From assembly GCF_022810445.1 (NCBI RefSeq), contig NZ_JAACGD010000016.1, forward strand, positions 1-17,759: a DNA stretch of 17,759 nucleotides, in the 5' to 3' direction. Source of the DNA: Candidatus Cardinium sp. cBcalN2. Its GTDB lineage: Bacteria > Bacteroidota > Bacteroidia > Cytophagales > Amoebophilaceae. A model generated the notes under the pieces. That model searched no databases. It was not told where the DNA came from and saw only the letters and a list, made by a program, of their open reading frames with translations. Made by a program: the position numbers and the translations under genes. Of the stretch, positions 1 through 7,875 are shown in pieces; positions within the stretch are counted from its first letter, which is position 1, and every line of letters begins with the position of its first letter.

Positions 1-77
1 TCAACTACTACAATTTATAGTTATAATCAATAAAAATTTTGATATATCCTTCACCCTCATAAACAGCTAGGTCACTG

Positions 78-671
78 CTAGGCATGTGGCTGCAATGCTT
101 TTTTAATAAGCTCCTCCAAAGTAAGCGGGGTTATGGCCTCTTCTCGTACGGTTGCAATTGCCTTTTCTGCAACTCTTTGAGTAAGCCCTAATTTCATTAA
201 AGCCATGATAGCATCTTGATCTAGCTTGCTGTTACTAGCTTGTGGTAAAGTAGTCTCTTCCATCACATGTAACTTTTGTGCTTTATCTGCTAATTCCAGT
301 ATCAAGCGTTGCGCAGCTTTTGCACCAATACCTTTAATAGAGGTAAGCAAGCGCACATCTTTACTTAGAATAGCCTTATGTAAAGCTACTGGTGTGAGAC
401 CAGACAAAATGGTTAAAGCAATCTTTGGCCCAATACTACCAACAGAAATAAGGTGCAAAAACCATGATTTTTCTTCTAGTGTATAAAAACCATAAAGAGT
501 AGAAGCATCACTTTTTACCTGCATAACGGTAAATAAAGTACAACTATCTAATAGTTTAATTTGATCAAAAGTATATAAAGAAATCGGTAATCCATATCCT
601 ATCCCTCCCACATCTAAAACAACATAAGTCGGTTCTTTGTGCAATAATTTTCCTATAAGTTGCGCAATCAT
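78..671 (-). CDS. ruvA: Holliday junction branch migration protein RuvA
   Basis: RuvA binds Holliday junctions as a tetramer and loads the RuvB helicase for branch migration in recombinational repair. The 197-residue product is close to the usual RuvA length of about 200. An N-terminal OB-fold (about 1-62) ends in the typical LYGF motif. Two helix-hairpin-helix motifs follow, around residues 76-92 (SIGPKIALTILSG) and 111-127 (KGIGAKAAQRLILEL). A linker of about 20 residues leads to the C-terminal RuvB-binding domain (about 150-195). At the acidic pin, where E. coli has Glu55-Asp56 (REDA), this protein reads KSDA, so only the Asp (D55) remains. The gene lies 45 bp downstream of yidC on the same strand, so the two are probably co-transcribed. 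Family assignment is secure. Confidence 0.96.
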   Translation of the reverse strand: MIAQLIGKLLHKEPTYVVLDVGGIGYGLPISLYTFDQIKLLDSCTLFTVMQVKSDASTLYGFYTLEEKSWFLHLISVGSIGPKIALTILSGLTPVALHKAILSKDVRLLTSIKGIGAKAAQRLILELADKAQKLHVMEETTLPQASNSKLDQDAIMALMKLGLTQRVAEKAIATVREEAITPLTLEELIKKALQPHA

Positions 672-716
672 TAGATATAATAATATAAGATCACCCTTGC
701 TTGGTATGCTTGACAG

Positions 717-2495
717 TTATTTCTTTTTCTTATTATTGGCCTCAATGGCAGCAGTAATCCTAGATTGAAAAGAAAGCTTAGTACTTTGGCTTGAACTTTT
801 TTGCCTAGCAATGAGTTTTTCTTTAATACTATCTGTATTAACCCAATAGCTAATAAGTTTTTGTTGCAGGAAAGTCATAACATTGGAAATGCAATAGTAA
901 AAACTTAATCCAGCAGGAAACGTATTGAGAACAAACATAAAGGCAAAAGGCATAATATAGGAGAGTAGCTTCATAGGGCCTTCCTTTGGACTACTTTGAT
1001 TACTAGATTGGGTGTATAAAATGGTTGATAGCACCATCAACAAGGTAAACAAACTTACATGATTACCATAGACTGGTATAGTAAAAGGAAGTTGCATAAT
1101 GCTATCATAGGTTGACAAGTCATGTGCCCATAAAAAAGAGGCTTGTCGTAGTGCAATAGCATGAGGAAAAAAGTTAAACATAGCCAATAGAATGGGCATT
1201 TGGAGTAGGATAGGCATACAGCCACTCAATGGGTTAATGCCTAACTCTCTATAAAAGGCTACTTGTTCAAGCTGTGCTTTTTGTAAATCATTTTTATATT
1301 TCTCTTTTATCTTATCCAATTCAGGCTTTAGGATCTGCATTTTAGCCATGGAAATAAAAGATTTATAAGAGAGTGGTGCCAAGAGCAACTTAATGATGAG
1401 AACCAATAAGAAGATAATTAGCCCATAATTAGAAAAATGTTTTTCCAAAAAAGAAAAAAGTGGAATAATTAGTCCTTTATTTACCCATTTGACAATCGTC
1501 CACCCCAAAGGTAGGTTTTGCTCAAACCCTTTTGTAACTTTTTTAAGAACTTTATAATCATTGGGACCAAAGAAAAAGGTGAACGTACCATTGCACTTTG
1601 CTTGATCATCTTGTTCTGTTGATAATGCTAAAGATAGATGAGCAGATTTGGTAACACCAGGCGATTGGGCTGGCTGCATATGTAGTTTTCCCCTAGCAAA
1701 CGCATCGCCAGCAATAATGGCAGAAGAAAAAAAGCGCTGCTTGATACTAACCCATTTGACAGGCACTTCTATTTTCTTTGTTTCAAGTTCTGTTGAAGAT
1801 TCTTTTAACTTATCAAAAGTGTTATCCAATAAAGCATAATGAACCGTACTTCTGGAAGCATCTGCTTTATGATCCGCCTCTAAATTTTTCATATCCATAT
1901 TCCACGAAAAAAAAGGATGTTGCCCTGTGTCAAGGATACCAACAGCTTGCCAGGCATAATTGATTTGATAGCTATCACCCGTAAATGCAAATGATTGCTC
2001 TACATATTGAGATGGAGTTAAGGCTAGTCGAAAAACTATTTTAACTGCTTGAGATTCCTTGAGTTTGTAGGTAGAGCTAGCTTGAGTTTGGAAATATAAA
2101 GCTTTAGTATCTATACGTAGGTTTTGATAAGGAAAACAGAACCCCATATTACTGCTCTTTTCATCCAATAAGACTAGCTCTGCCCCATGCTGATCTTTGT
2201 ATTGCTTAAGTATAACTTTTTTAATGATACCCCCTTTTGTGCTAAGTATAACTTTAAGTAACGCATTTTCAACGGTTATGTATTTTTCTTTCCCTTGAAG
2301 GGCAACCGAAAATGGAGTGTCCATCATTTGCTTGGTTGTATCAACTAAAGCCAATGGCCCAGTTGTCTGGTTAGTAGCGACAACTGGTGCTACAACAGGT
2401 TTCGTTTCTAACTTAGGTTTAAAAAAATAGAAGTAAACCAAAAAACCTACTGATATCAAGCATAAGCGAACAAATTTATTTTTGTCTGGAACCAT
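717..2495 (-). CDS. yidC: Membrane protein insertase YidC
   Basis: YidC inserts and folds inner-membrane proteins, alone or with Sec. I place the start at 2495 (MVPDKNKFVRLC...), giving 592 residues, because the family begins with a short MDKNK-like segment and then one membrane helix. The frame stays open to an ATG at 2666, but the extra 57 residues look like translated AT-rich spacer. An N-terminal helix (about 8-25) is followed by a large periplasmic P1 domain (roughly 50-330) and the conserved five-helix 60KD_IMP core, with the motifs AKMQILKPEL, GINPLSGCMPILLQMPI and FPAGLSFYYCISN. The tail is lysine-rich, as expected for ribosome contact. The groove arginine of the usual AKMR motif is glutamine here (residue 387 from this start). 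It is probably the first gene of a yidC-ruvA unit. Confidence in family is very high; the start is inferred. Confidence 0.95.
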   Translation of the reverse strand: MVPDKNKFVRLCLISVGFLVYFYFFKPKLETKPVVAPVVATNQTTGPLALVDTTKQMMDTPFSVALQGKEKYITVENALLKVILSTKGGIIKKVILKQYKDQHGAELVLLDEKSSNMGFCFPYQNLRIDTKALYFQTQASSTYKLKESQAVKIVFRLALTPSQYVEQSFAFTGDSYQINYAWQAVGILDTGQHPFFSWNMDMKNLEADHKADASRSTVHYALLDNTFDKLKESSTELETKKIEVPVKWVSIKQRFFSSAIIAGDAFARGKLHMQPAQSPGVTKSAHLSLALSTEQDDQAKCNGTFTFFFGPNDYKVLKKVTKGFEQNLPLGWTIVKWVNKGLIIPLFSFLEKHFSNYGLIIFLLVLIIKLLLAPLSYKSFISMAKMQILKPELDKIKEKYKNDLQKAQLEQVAFYRELGINPLSGCMPILLQMPILLAMFNFFPHAIALRQASFLWAHDLSTYDSIMQLPFTIPVYGNHVSLFTLLMVLSTILYTQSSNQSSPKEGPMKLLSYIMPFAFMFVLNTFPAGLSFYYCISNVMTFLQQKLISYWVNTDSIKEKLIARQKSSSQSTKLSFQSRITAAIEANNKKKK

Positions 2496-2798
2496 ATAAA
2501 ACAAATAAAGCAGGTAAAAATTTAAACCAATAGATATAGAGTTATTGGCTGACACTATAATAGTACTTACCATATAGGTAAACGTAAGTAAGCAAATATA
2601 GTTATTCTTAAGAAGAATATTATTGGAATGGTTCCAAATATTTTTTTCAAAAAAAATCAATACCACTGCTTGGTAGTATAAAAATTTTTATTTTGCAATA
2701 GATCTATTGGATAAGGGAATAGGTCTATTTAGAAATAGGTGTAATAATCAATATGAATATAGCCTTCATTTAAGTAAATTAATTAAAATAGTTTATAT
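2496..2798. promoter_or_regulatory. Divergent yidC/rnhB intergenic region
   Basis: This AT-rich spacer of about 300 bp separates the divergently read yidC and rnhB and should hold both promoters. The minus-strand frame of yidC continues open to 2666 but resembles no protein. A TATATTTG octamer at 2593-2600 on the minus strand matches the Bacteroidota -7 element TAnnTTTG. It would place a transcript start inside the longer yidC reading, in favour of the start at 2495. There is no good -33 TTTG at the usual distance. I see no RNA gene and no convincing plus-strand promoter here. Confidence 0.5.
2593..2600 (-). promoter_or_regulatory. Candidate -7 promoter element for yidC
   Basis: On the minus strand the bases read TATATTTG, an exact match to the Bacteroidota consensus TAnnTTTG. 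It lies about 98 bp upstream of the preferred yidC start. The partner -33 element is not at the expected spacing (a TTTG lies 34 bp away), so this is a weak call. Confidence 0.25.
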
Positions 2799-3389
2799 AT
2801 GGTCCGACTACATAGATCACTAAAATCTGAATACAACGATTATCATTTATCTCATATAGCTGGTTGCGATCATGCAGGCAGCAAGGCCATATCTGGCCCT
2901 ATTGTTGGGGCAGCTGTCATACTCCCGCATACGTTTTATAACGAAATATTATACAATAGTAAATCAATGACAAGCTCACCTATTCACTTATATCTCAAGA
3001 TTAAACACCATGCCGTTGCATGGTCTATCGCTATAGTAGACCATGAAAAAATTAATAGCATAGGCGTTGCCCATGCATCTCAGCTTGCTATACATAACGC
3101 AATTGAATCATTAACAAAATTACCTAATCTATTATTAATTTCCGGACAGTCGTTTGATGGCTATCAAACCATTCCACACCAATGTATTCCACAAGGCGAC
3201 AAAATCTATGCAGCAATTGCGGCAGCTAATTTACTGTCTAAAATCTATAGAGATCGTTACATGGAAAGATTAGACAAAGATTTTCCTGCTTATGGTTGGA
3301 AAAAAAATAAAGGCTATGCAACGGCCACACATAAGCAAATGCTTAAACAATTTGGGCCTACTTTATACCACAGAAAAAGCCTTGATTAG
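2799..3389 (+). CDS. rnhB: RNase HII homologue with substituted active site
   Basis: RNase HII normally cuts RNA in RNA-DNA hybrids and starts removal of single ribonucleotides from DNA. The 196-residue frame is full length and keeps the family scaffold: AGCDHAGSKAISGPIVGAAV (about 21-40), NSKSMT (53-58, for DSKKLS), the QGD motif with D134, IAAANLLSKIYRDRYM, and the C-terminal KGYATATH...YHRKS block. The catalytic set is altered. The usual DE pair is D24-H25, the IDG aspartate is S115 (ISG), and the GRG ribonucleotide-recognition motif is GSK (27-29). Only D24 and D134 of the four metal-binding carboxylates remain. There is no stop or frameshift. The protein is therefore probably inactive as a standard RNase HII: either a decaying gene or a pseudoenzyme with another role. 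comEC follows 42 bp downstream on the same strand. Confidence 0.9.
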   Translation: MVRLHRSLKSEYNDYHLSHIAGCDHAGSKAISGPIVGAAVILPHTFYNEILYNSKSMTSSPIHLYLKIKHHAVAWSIAIVDHEKINSIGVAHASQLAIHNAIESLTKLPNLLLISGQSFDGYQTIPHQCIPQGDKIYAAIAAANLLSKIYRDRYMERLDKDFPAYGWKKNKGYATATHKQMLKQFGPTLYHRKSLD

Positions 3390-3431
3390 CTTTATCAGGT
3401 TTTAAACCTATTATGTAGTATAGTTAGTATT

Positions 3432-4952
3432 ATGTCAAGTGTTACTACCTTACCCTTTTTCCGCCTAATACTAATTTATATAAGTGGTCTTTTATTAGTC
3501 AGCTATTACCTGGCAAACCGAGTCATTACACTTATGCTACTGGTTGGACTGATTATCGTTTATTTGGCTGTTTATATAAGGTCTGGAACCACTACCTCTG
3601 CATGGCTTAACCTAATAGGCTTGTTGGTGGTCTTTTTCATAGGCTACAGCAACCTATTATTGTCAATTGCAGAAAAAACGAGATTACCCAAATGGATTGA
3701 AGATAATCAGCATTTAGAGGGTTATAGCGTTTGCATTGAAAAAGTCTATCATCCACTTAGCTGCAAAGCTTTAATCACTCACATAAGAGATCAAACAGGT
3801 TGGCACAATAATCATACTTATATACAACTTTATTTCTCTAAACAATCTAGTTATAAGCCGAAAAAAGGAGATAGGCTATTGATTGCTGGTACACCTGTTC
3901 GAAGGTTATCATTTGACCGTGTGCAACACGCCAATTATCTTATACCACTTCCCTGCATACATCGTCATTTTTTAAAGCAAATTGATCAAGATTTTAGGTT
4001 AGTGAACGCCCAACTATTTTATCGAAGTGGAAAATGGGCAGCAAGCATAAAAAAATGGTGTAGTCAAACCTTCCAAAAACAGCTCAAAGAGCAGCAATCT
4101 ATCGCACTAGTCTCCACACTACTATGGGGTGACAAAGAGGGGTTAAGCCTAGATTTACAAAAAGCCTACGCTGATACAGGTACGATTCATGTTTTAGCCA
4201 TTTCTGGTTTGCATGTAGGCATGTTTTATGTTCTAATACATACTGTTTGTAGATTTATTTTTAGCAGCATATCACGTTTCATATTACCAGAGTTGTCTAC
4301 ATGCCTCTGGCTTTGGCTATATGCTTGGCTTTGCCATTTTAGACCACCTATACTGCGTGCAACGATTATGCTTACTATGGCTAGGTTAGGTTTTCTAATA
4401 GGGAGGGGATCAAATAGTTACAATGGATTGCTCGCCTCTGCTTTTACACTATTATTATGGAATCCATGTTTATTATTTAACTGTGGTTTTCAACTCTCCT
4501 ATCTGGCTACTCTAGGTATACTTTATCTACAACCCTACATCTATCGCTTCATACCTCTTCAGAATTATTGGCTACAAAAAATATGGACGGCTACTACACT
4601 ATCTATTGCTGCACAATTAAGTACATTGCCGCTTATTCTATATTATTTTAAACAGTTTCCGCTCTATTTTATCGTTGCCAATTGGTTGGTGGTGCCTGCT
4701 ATTTTTTTGATTCTGACGCTTAGTCTCGGATTATTAGTCGTTAGCCATTTGCCTATAGTCAACAAGTTACTGGGTTGTACCTTAGAAAAATTGATTTTTG
4801 CGACTAACGAATGGGTGTGCTGTGTAGCAAAATGGCCTATGAGTAGGCTTTCACCTTGCTTGGTAAATGGGCATACTGTTGCTCTACTATATATTGCCCT
4901 CCTTTTGGTTTGTCTTTTTTTGAATATAAAAATCTTGTTTACCCTATTATAA
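3432..4952 (+). CDS. comEC: ComEC/Rec2 family DNA-uptake channel, N-terminal and membrane part (frameshifted gene)
   Basis: ComEC forms the inner-membrane channel for single-stranded DNA in natural transformation. The 506-residue frame starts with hydrophobic helices (about 8-30, 33-50, 56-80), then a soluble DUF4131/OB-like segment (about 90-190), then the Competence domain. That domain carries the hallmark TIHVLAISGLHVGMF near residues 250-265, followed by many membrane helices. It ends soon after a T7 run (4915-4921) with ILFTLL, short of the usual Bacteroidota length of about 650-700. The missing C-terminal region continues in the -1 frame (see the 4856-5422 entry). One extra base near the T7 or A5 tract would give a single 663-residue protein. 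Either the gene is inactivated, the tract is slippery, or the assembly is wrong by one base. Confidence 0.85.
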   Translation: MSSVTTLPFFRLILIYISGLLLVSYYLANRVITLMLLVGLIIVYLAVYIRSGTTTSAWLNLIGLLVVFFIGYSNLLLSIAEKTRLPKWIEDNQHLEGYSVCIEKVYHPLSCKALITHIRDQTGWHNNHTYIQLYFSKQSSYKPKKGDRLLIAGTPVRRLSFDRVQHANYLIPLPCIHRHFLKQIDQDFRLVNAQLFYRSGKWAASIKKWCSQTFQKQLKEQQSIALVSTLLWGDKEGLSLDLQKAYADTGTIHVLAISGLHVGMFYVLIHTVCRFIFSSISRFILPELSTCLWLWLYAWLCHFRPPILRATIMLTMARLGFLIGRGSNSYNGLLASAFTLLLWNPCLLFNCGFQLSYLATLGILYLQPYIYRFIPLQNYWLQKIWTATTLSIAAQLSTLPLILYYFKQFPLYFIVANWLVVPAIFLILTLSLGLLVVSHLPIVNKLLGCTLEKLIFATNEWVCCVAKWPMSRLSPCLVNGHTVALLYIALLLVCLFLNIKILFTLL

Positions 4953-5422
4953 TCACTTTATGTACAGCCTTTTATACAGTAGACCAAATACAACGGATGA
5001 TAACCGAACAAAAACAATGCCAGCTGATTTGTTATAACAACCAGTCGCTATCTTTTACGCTAAAAAATGGTATAGAGACCTTAAGCTCCGATGCCTATCC
5101 ATTCACCACCAGTCTACTACACCATTATGCTGGAGGTACCATAGCCACTTGGTATAAAAAAGTTATGCTTACCATGCATACGATTCCTGTTGACTGGTAT
5201 GCATGGCGTGGCACTAAACTACCTATCGACTACCTACTCATAGAAGAAAGATTGCTAGATGATCTAGCGATTATTTTTAAAGTGTTGGATATCAAAACAT
5301 TGGTAATTTATACTACGCAAGTTCATTCATTGGTTTACTACCCAGCCATTCAAAAGTTAGGTATAGAAATCATTTGGCTAAAACCAGATGAACAAAAAAG
5401 CTTAACTTGGCCTAAAAGTTGA
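4856..5422 (+). CDS. comEC: ComEC C-terminal region in the -1 frame (fragment of the split comEC)
   Basis: This frame overlaps the end of the main comEC frame. Its first 20 or so residues, out of phase with comEC, look meaningless. From about 4922 it reads as the expected continuation of ComEC: a last hydrophobic helix (LVYPIIITLCTAFYTV), a soluble segment with CQLICYNNQSLSFTLKNG, and IDYLLIEERLLDDLAIIF plus a further alpha/beta stretch. This resembles the degenerate, metallo-beta-lactamase-like C-terminal domain after the Competence domain in Bacteroidota ComEC. The ATG at 4856 is therefore probably not a true start, and the segment is made only if the frame is restored. No metal-binding HxHxDH motif is visible. 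Assignment rests on position, pattern and total length, not on a database match. Confidence 0.7.
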   Translation: MLGKWAYCCSTIYCPPFGLSFFEYKNLVYPIIITLCTAFYTVDQIQRMITEQKQCQLICYNNQSLSFTLKNGIETLSSDAYPFTTSLLHHYAGGTIATWYKKVMLTMHTIPVDWYAWRGTKLPIDYLLIEERLLDDLAIIFKVLDIKTLVIYTTQVHSLVYYPAIQKLGIEIIWLKPDEQKSLTWPKS

Positions 5423-5462
5423 CCCCATTACAAAAGTTCTAATTAACTTATCTGAACGACAC

Positions 5463-5489
5463 CTATTTACCAATTTTGCAAGTAAATAG
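5463..5489. terminator. Possible bidirectional terminator between convergent comEC and ftsQ
   Basis: A perfect 8-bp inverted repeat (CTATTTAC / GTAAATAG) with an 11-nt loop lies in the 74-bp gap between the converging comEC and ftsQ genes. The stem is AT-rich and no clear U-tract follows on either strand, so it is a weak intrinsic terminator at best. Its position between convergent genes is the main support. Confidence 0.35.
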
Positions 5490-5496
5490 ATAAAAC

Positions 5497-6246
5497 TTAT
5501 TCACAAATCAACTGATTTTCAAACTCTAAATTAACACGATGGTAAGCATTCCATCCTTTATAAGGTATAACCTCCTTGTAGAAAAGCTCGAGTTTTTCAA
5601 ACTTATTAGCTATATCCCGAGGATAGCCAAATTGTATTTGATGACCACCTATTTGGGTTCCAAGTATGATTTTCCCATTATCTGCTACCTCTAAACTTGT
5701 AATCTGCCGTTGCCAAAAAGGATGGCTAGCAATGTATTGTAATAGTGGTAACAATCCCTTATGGTGCAGTTTACTTTTTTCAGTAATGATATTTTTACCC
5801 ATTACCACCAACATGCCAAGTATTGGCAGACCCTTTAGCTCTATAATCCCGCCCTCTTCATCTATATAAATCTGTGAACCATTTGGCGCAGTTAGTCTAA
5901 TCATACGGGCAATAAAAAATTTCGTTACTAAGTCTACTTTTAAGGCACCGTTCCAAGTTTTATAGACCAATACTGTCTTTATAAGAGGATGGCTTTTAAG
6001 TTCCTGTTGTATGGCATAGGTGTTAATCTTTTTTAATGGCGTCTTTTGTAATGCAATGTTATGTGTTGCTTGTAATAGATCAACAATCTCTTGAGCGGTT
6101 ACAAAAGATTGTTCTTTATAATCTTGGATGGTTATTTCTATACTTTTGCATACTAAAGCCGGATGCTTTTTCTTGACAAAAAGCATAGAGAAGCATAGAC
6201 CAAGCGTTAAAAACAAAGCCGTTACTTGGCTGACTATTTGACCCAT
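5497..6246 (-). CDS. ftsQ: Cell division protein FtsQ
   Basis: FtsQ is a single-pass divisome protein that links early and late division proteins at midcell. The 249-residue product has a short cytoplasmic N-terminus, one membrane helix (about 5-24), then a POTRA-like domain (about 33-105: CKSIEITI...FVTAQEIVDLL...IQQELKSHPLIKTVLVYK) and a beta-rich domain. The latter contains the typical YIDEEGGIIEL and the late segment HRVNLEFENQLIC. This matches Bacteroidota FtsQ in order and length. It lies 51 bp after nhaD on the same strand and converges on comEC. No other division or murein gene is nearby, so it has left the usual dcw cluster, as expected in a rearranged symbiont genome. Identity is based on domain pattern; I consider it likely. 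Confidence 0.85.
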   Translation of the reverse strand: MGQIVSQVTALFLTLGLCFSMLFVKKKHPALVCKSIEITIQDYKEQSFVTAQEIVDLLQATHNIALQKTPLKKINTYAIQQELKSHPLIKTVLVYKTWNGALKVDLVTKFFIARMIRLTAPNGSQIYIDEEGGIIELKGLPILGMLVVMGKNIITEKSKLHHKGLLPLLQYIASHPFWQRQITSLEVADNGKIILGTQIGGHQIQFGYPRDIANKFEKLELFYKEVIPYKGWNAYHRVNLEFENQLICE

Positions 6247-6297
6247 TTTGTATAACTATTACTTCTAGATTAGGCTGTTTGCCAAAGCTGCATTTTG

Positions 6298-7713
6298 CTA
6301 CAAAAAGAAAAATACCCAAATCATAAAAAGTACAGGGAGCAAAATAGGCATAGAAAAGCGAAAAATATAATGGCCAAAAGAAGGCATCGTTATACCTGCC
6401 TGCTCAGCAATAGATTTAACCATAAAGTTAGGGCCATTCCCAATATAAGTCATCGCACCAAAAAACACAGAGGCCACGGAAATAGCATTTAACCCAGTAA
6501 CTGAGCCAGGGTAGACTCCTCCTGCTGCATATGCTTGCATATCGGCTACAAGTTGAATGTTAGCCCCTTGTGCTGCCATGCTAGCTGCTACAAAGTTTAG
6601 ATAGGTAGGTGCATTATCCAAAATGGAGGAAAATACCCCTGTTCCCCAGTATAAGGTAGTGGGTGTAATCAACTGTTTACCTTCTTGAGATGCAGCAAAT
6701 TCACCAATTAATTCAAGTGCTGGGATCATAGTACCAAAGATACCTATAAAGATTAAGCAGACTTCGTTTAAGGGCTCAAAACTAAATCTATTGGATAACA
6801 ATACTTTTTTGTTTGCTGTATAATAAGCCAGTGTAGCTACTGTTAGCATAATCAACTCACGTACAAAAGAAATAGGATGACCATGGTAGTCAATAGTAGG
6901 CAACCAAGAGAAAATAGTTGGATCTAAAAAAACCGAACCAATAACCATAACCAACCAAATTACATTTTTGCCACCTGAAATAGAGATGGTTCCTTGGTAG
7001 GGCCTATCTTCTACTATTACCTTTATTACCTTATGCCTCTTGTCAAAGCAATAAAAAATAGATAGTAGTATGACAAGAGCCATCAACCATGGTTGACTAT
7101 TATGGATTAGCGTCCATGCAAACGGTACTCCTTTTAGAAACCCTAGAAACAAGGGAGGATCTCCAATAGGCGTTAATGCACCCCCTATGTTACTAACTAT
7201 AAAAATAAAAAAGACAATATGGTAGACTTTAATCCGACCTTTATTTAAGTCTAAATAAGGGCGTATAAAAAGCATAGAAGCACCAGTTGTACCTATTAAG
7301 TTGGCCATTAAAGCCCCTATGCATAATAAAGTTATGTTGGCTAGTGGGGTAGCACGCTTGTTTACTTTAATAGAAATGGCTCCGGTTGTAATATATAAAG
7401 CAGTGATCAAAGCGATAAACTGTATGTATTCTGCTGCTGCTTCTAGAGGTTTAACTTTGTTTTCTAAAACAATAAAATAGTATCCAATAACAAAAGTAGC
7501 TAGCAATATGGCTATCTTTGGGTAGTGTTTATGCCAAAAATTGGCAAAAAAAAGTGGGCCTGTAGCAATCATCAATAATAAAGCCATAAAAGGTATGGCC
7601 AACCAAAATGGAGGAGCCATTAGATTATTATCTGTAGCCATGCTATACTGGATAGTATGGCATAAGGTAACCATAGAGAGCCTATGGCATAATAATGATG
7701 CGGTAGCAAACAT
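6298..7713 (-). CDS. nhaD: NhaD-type Na+/H+ antiporter (ion transporter superfamily)
   Basis: This is a polytopic inner-membrane transporter of the NhaD/CitMHS-like family, expected to exchange Na+ for H+. It shows about 11-12 hydrophobic segments and family motifs: NLIGTTGASMLFIRPYL (138-154), SNIGGALTPIGDPPLFLGF (174-192), a C-terminal SSILDNAPTYLNF, and GNGPNFMVKSIAEQAG. The longest reading (471 residues) is given, but the true start may be the ATG at 7641 (MATDNNL) or, better matching family N-termini, at 7620 (MAPPFWLAIPF). The preceding residues are not family-like. It lies upstream of ftsQ and diverges from the YcxB-like gene. Exact substrate is inferred from family only. Confidence 0.88.
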   Translation of the reverse strand: MFATASLLCHRLSMVTLCHTIQYSMATDNNLMAPPFWLAIPFMALLLMIATGPLFFANFWHKHYPKIAILLATFVIGYYFIVLENKVKPLEAAAEYIQFIALITALYITTGAISIKVNKRATPLANITLLCIGALMANLIGTTGASMLFIRPYLDLNKGRIKVYHIVFFIFIVSNIGGALTPIGDPPLFLGFLKGVPFAWTLIHNSQPWLMALVILLSIFYCFDKRHKVIKVIVEDRPYQGTISISGGKNVIWLVMVIGSVFLDPTIFSWLPTIDYHGHPISFVRELIMLTVATLAYYTANKKVLLSNRFSFEPLNEVCLIFIGIFGTMIPALELIGEFAASQEGKQLITPTTLYWGTGVFSSILDNAPTYLNFVAASMAAQGANIQLVADMQAYAAGGVYPGSVTGLNAISVASVFFGAMTYIGNGPNFMVKSIAEQAGITMPSFGHYIFRFSMPILLPVLFMIWVFFFL

Positions 7714-7875
7714 AGATTATAGATTTATTAGATAACTTATGGCAACAACTAAACGTAAGCAATATACTTAAGTTATAGGTAAAATCACTATATTAGCCAG
7801 ATGTTTTAGATAATAAAAATAGTTTAGCTAAATAGGGTTTCAACGCTTTATGTTTTAATTATTTCTTAAAAATTT

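Noticed and set aside
2496..2666. N-terminal extension of YidC to the ATG at 2666
   Set aside because: The added 57 residues are AT-driven and unlike YidC N-termini. The start at 2495 gives the usual short basic segment plus first helix, and a -7-like element lies inside the longer reading.
3374..3412. Hairpin-like words after rnhB (AAAGC...GCTTT, AGGTTT-T-AAACCT)
   Set aside because: The stem is only 5 bp in one case and the loop one base in the other; no U-tract; comEC follows at once.
6116..6319. Minus-strand 67-codon frame across the nhaD/ftsQ junction
   Set aside because: It overlaps two well-supported genes in another phase and has no family resemblance.
7823..7856. Promoter for the YcxB-like gene (TTTA-N22-TATGTTTT)
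   Set aside because: Both boxes miss a consensus base, including the key G of the -7 element; too weak in AT-rich sequence.
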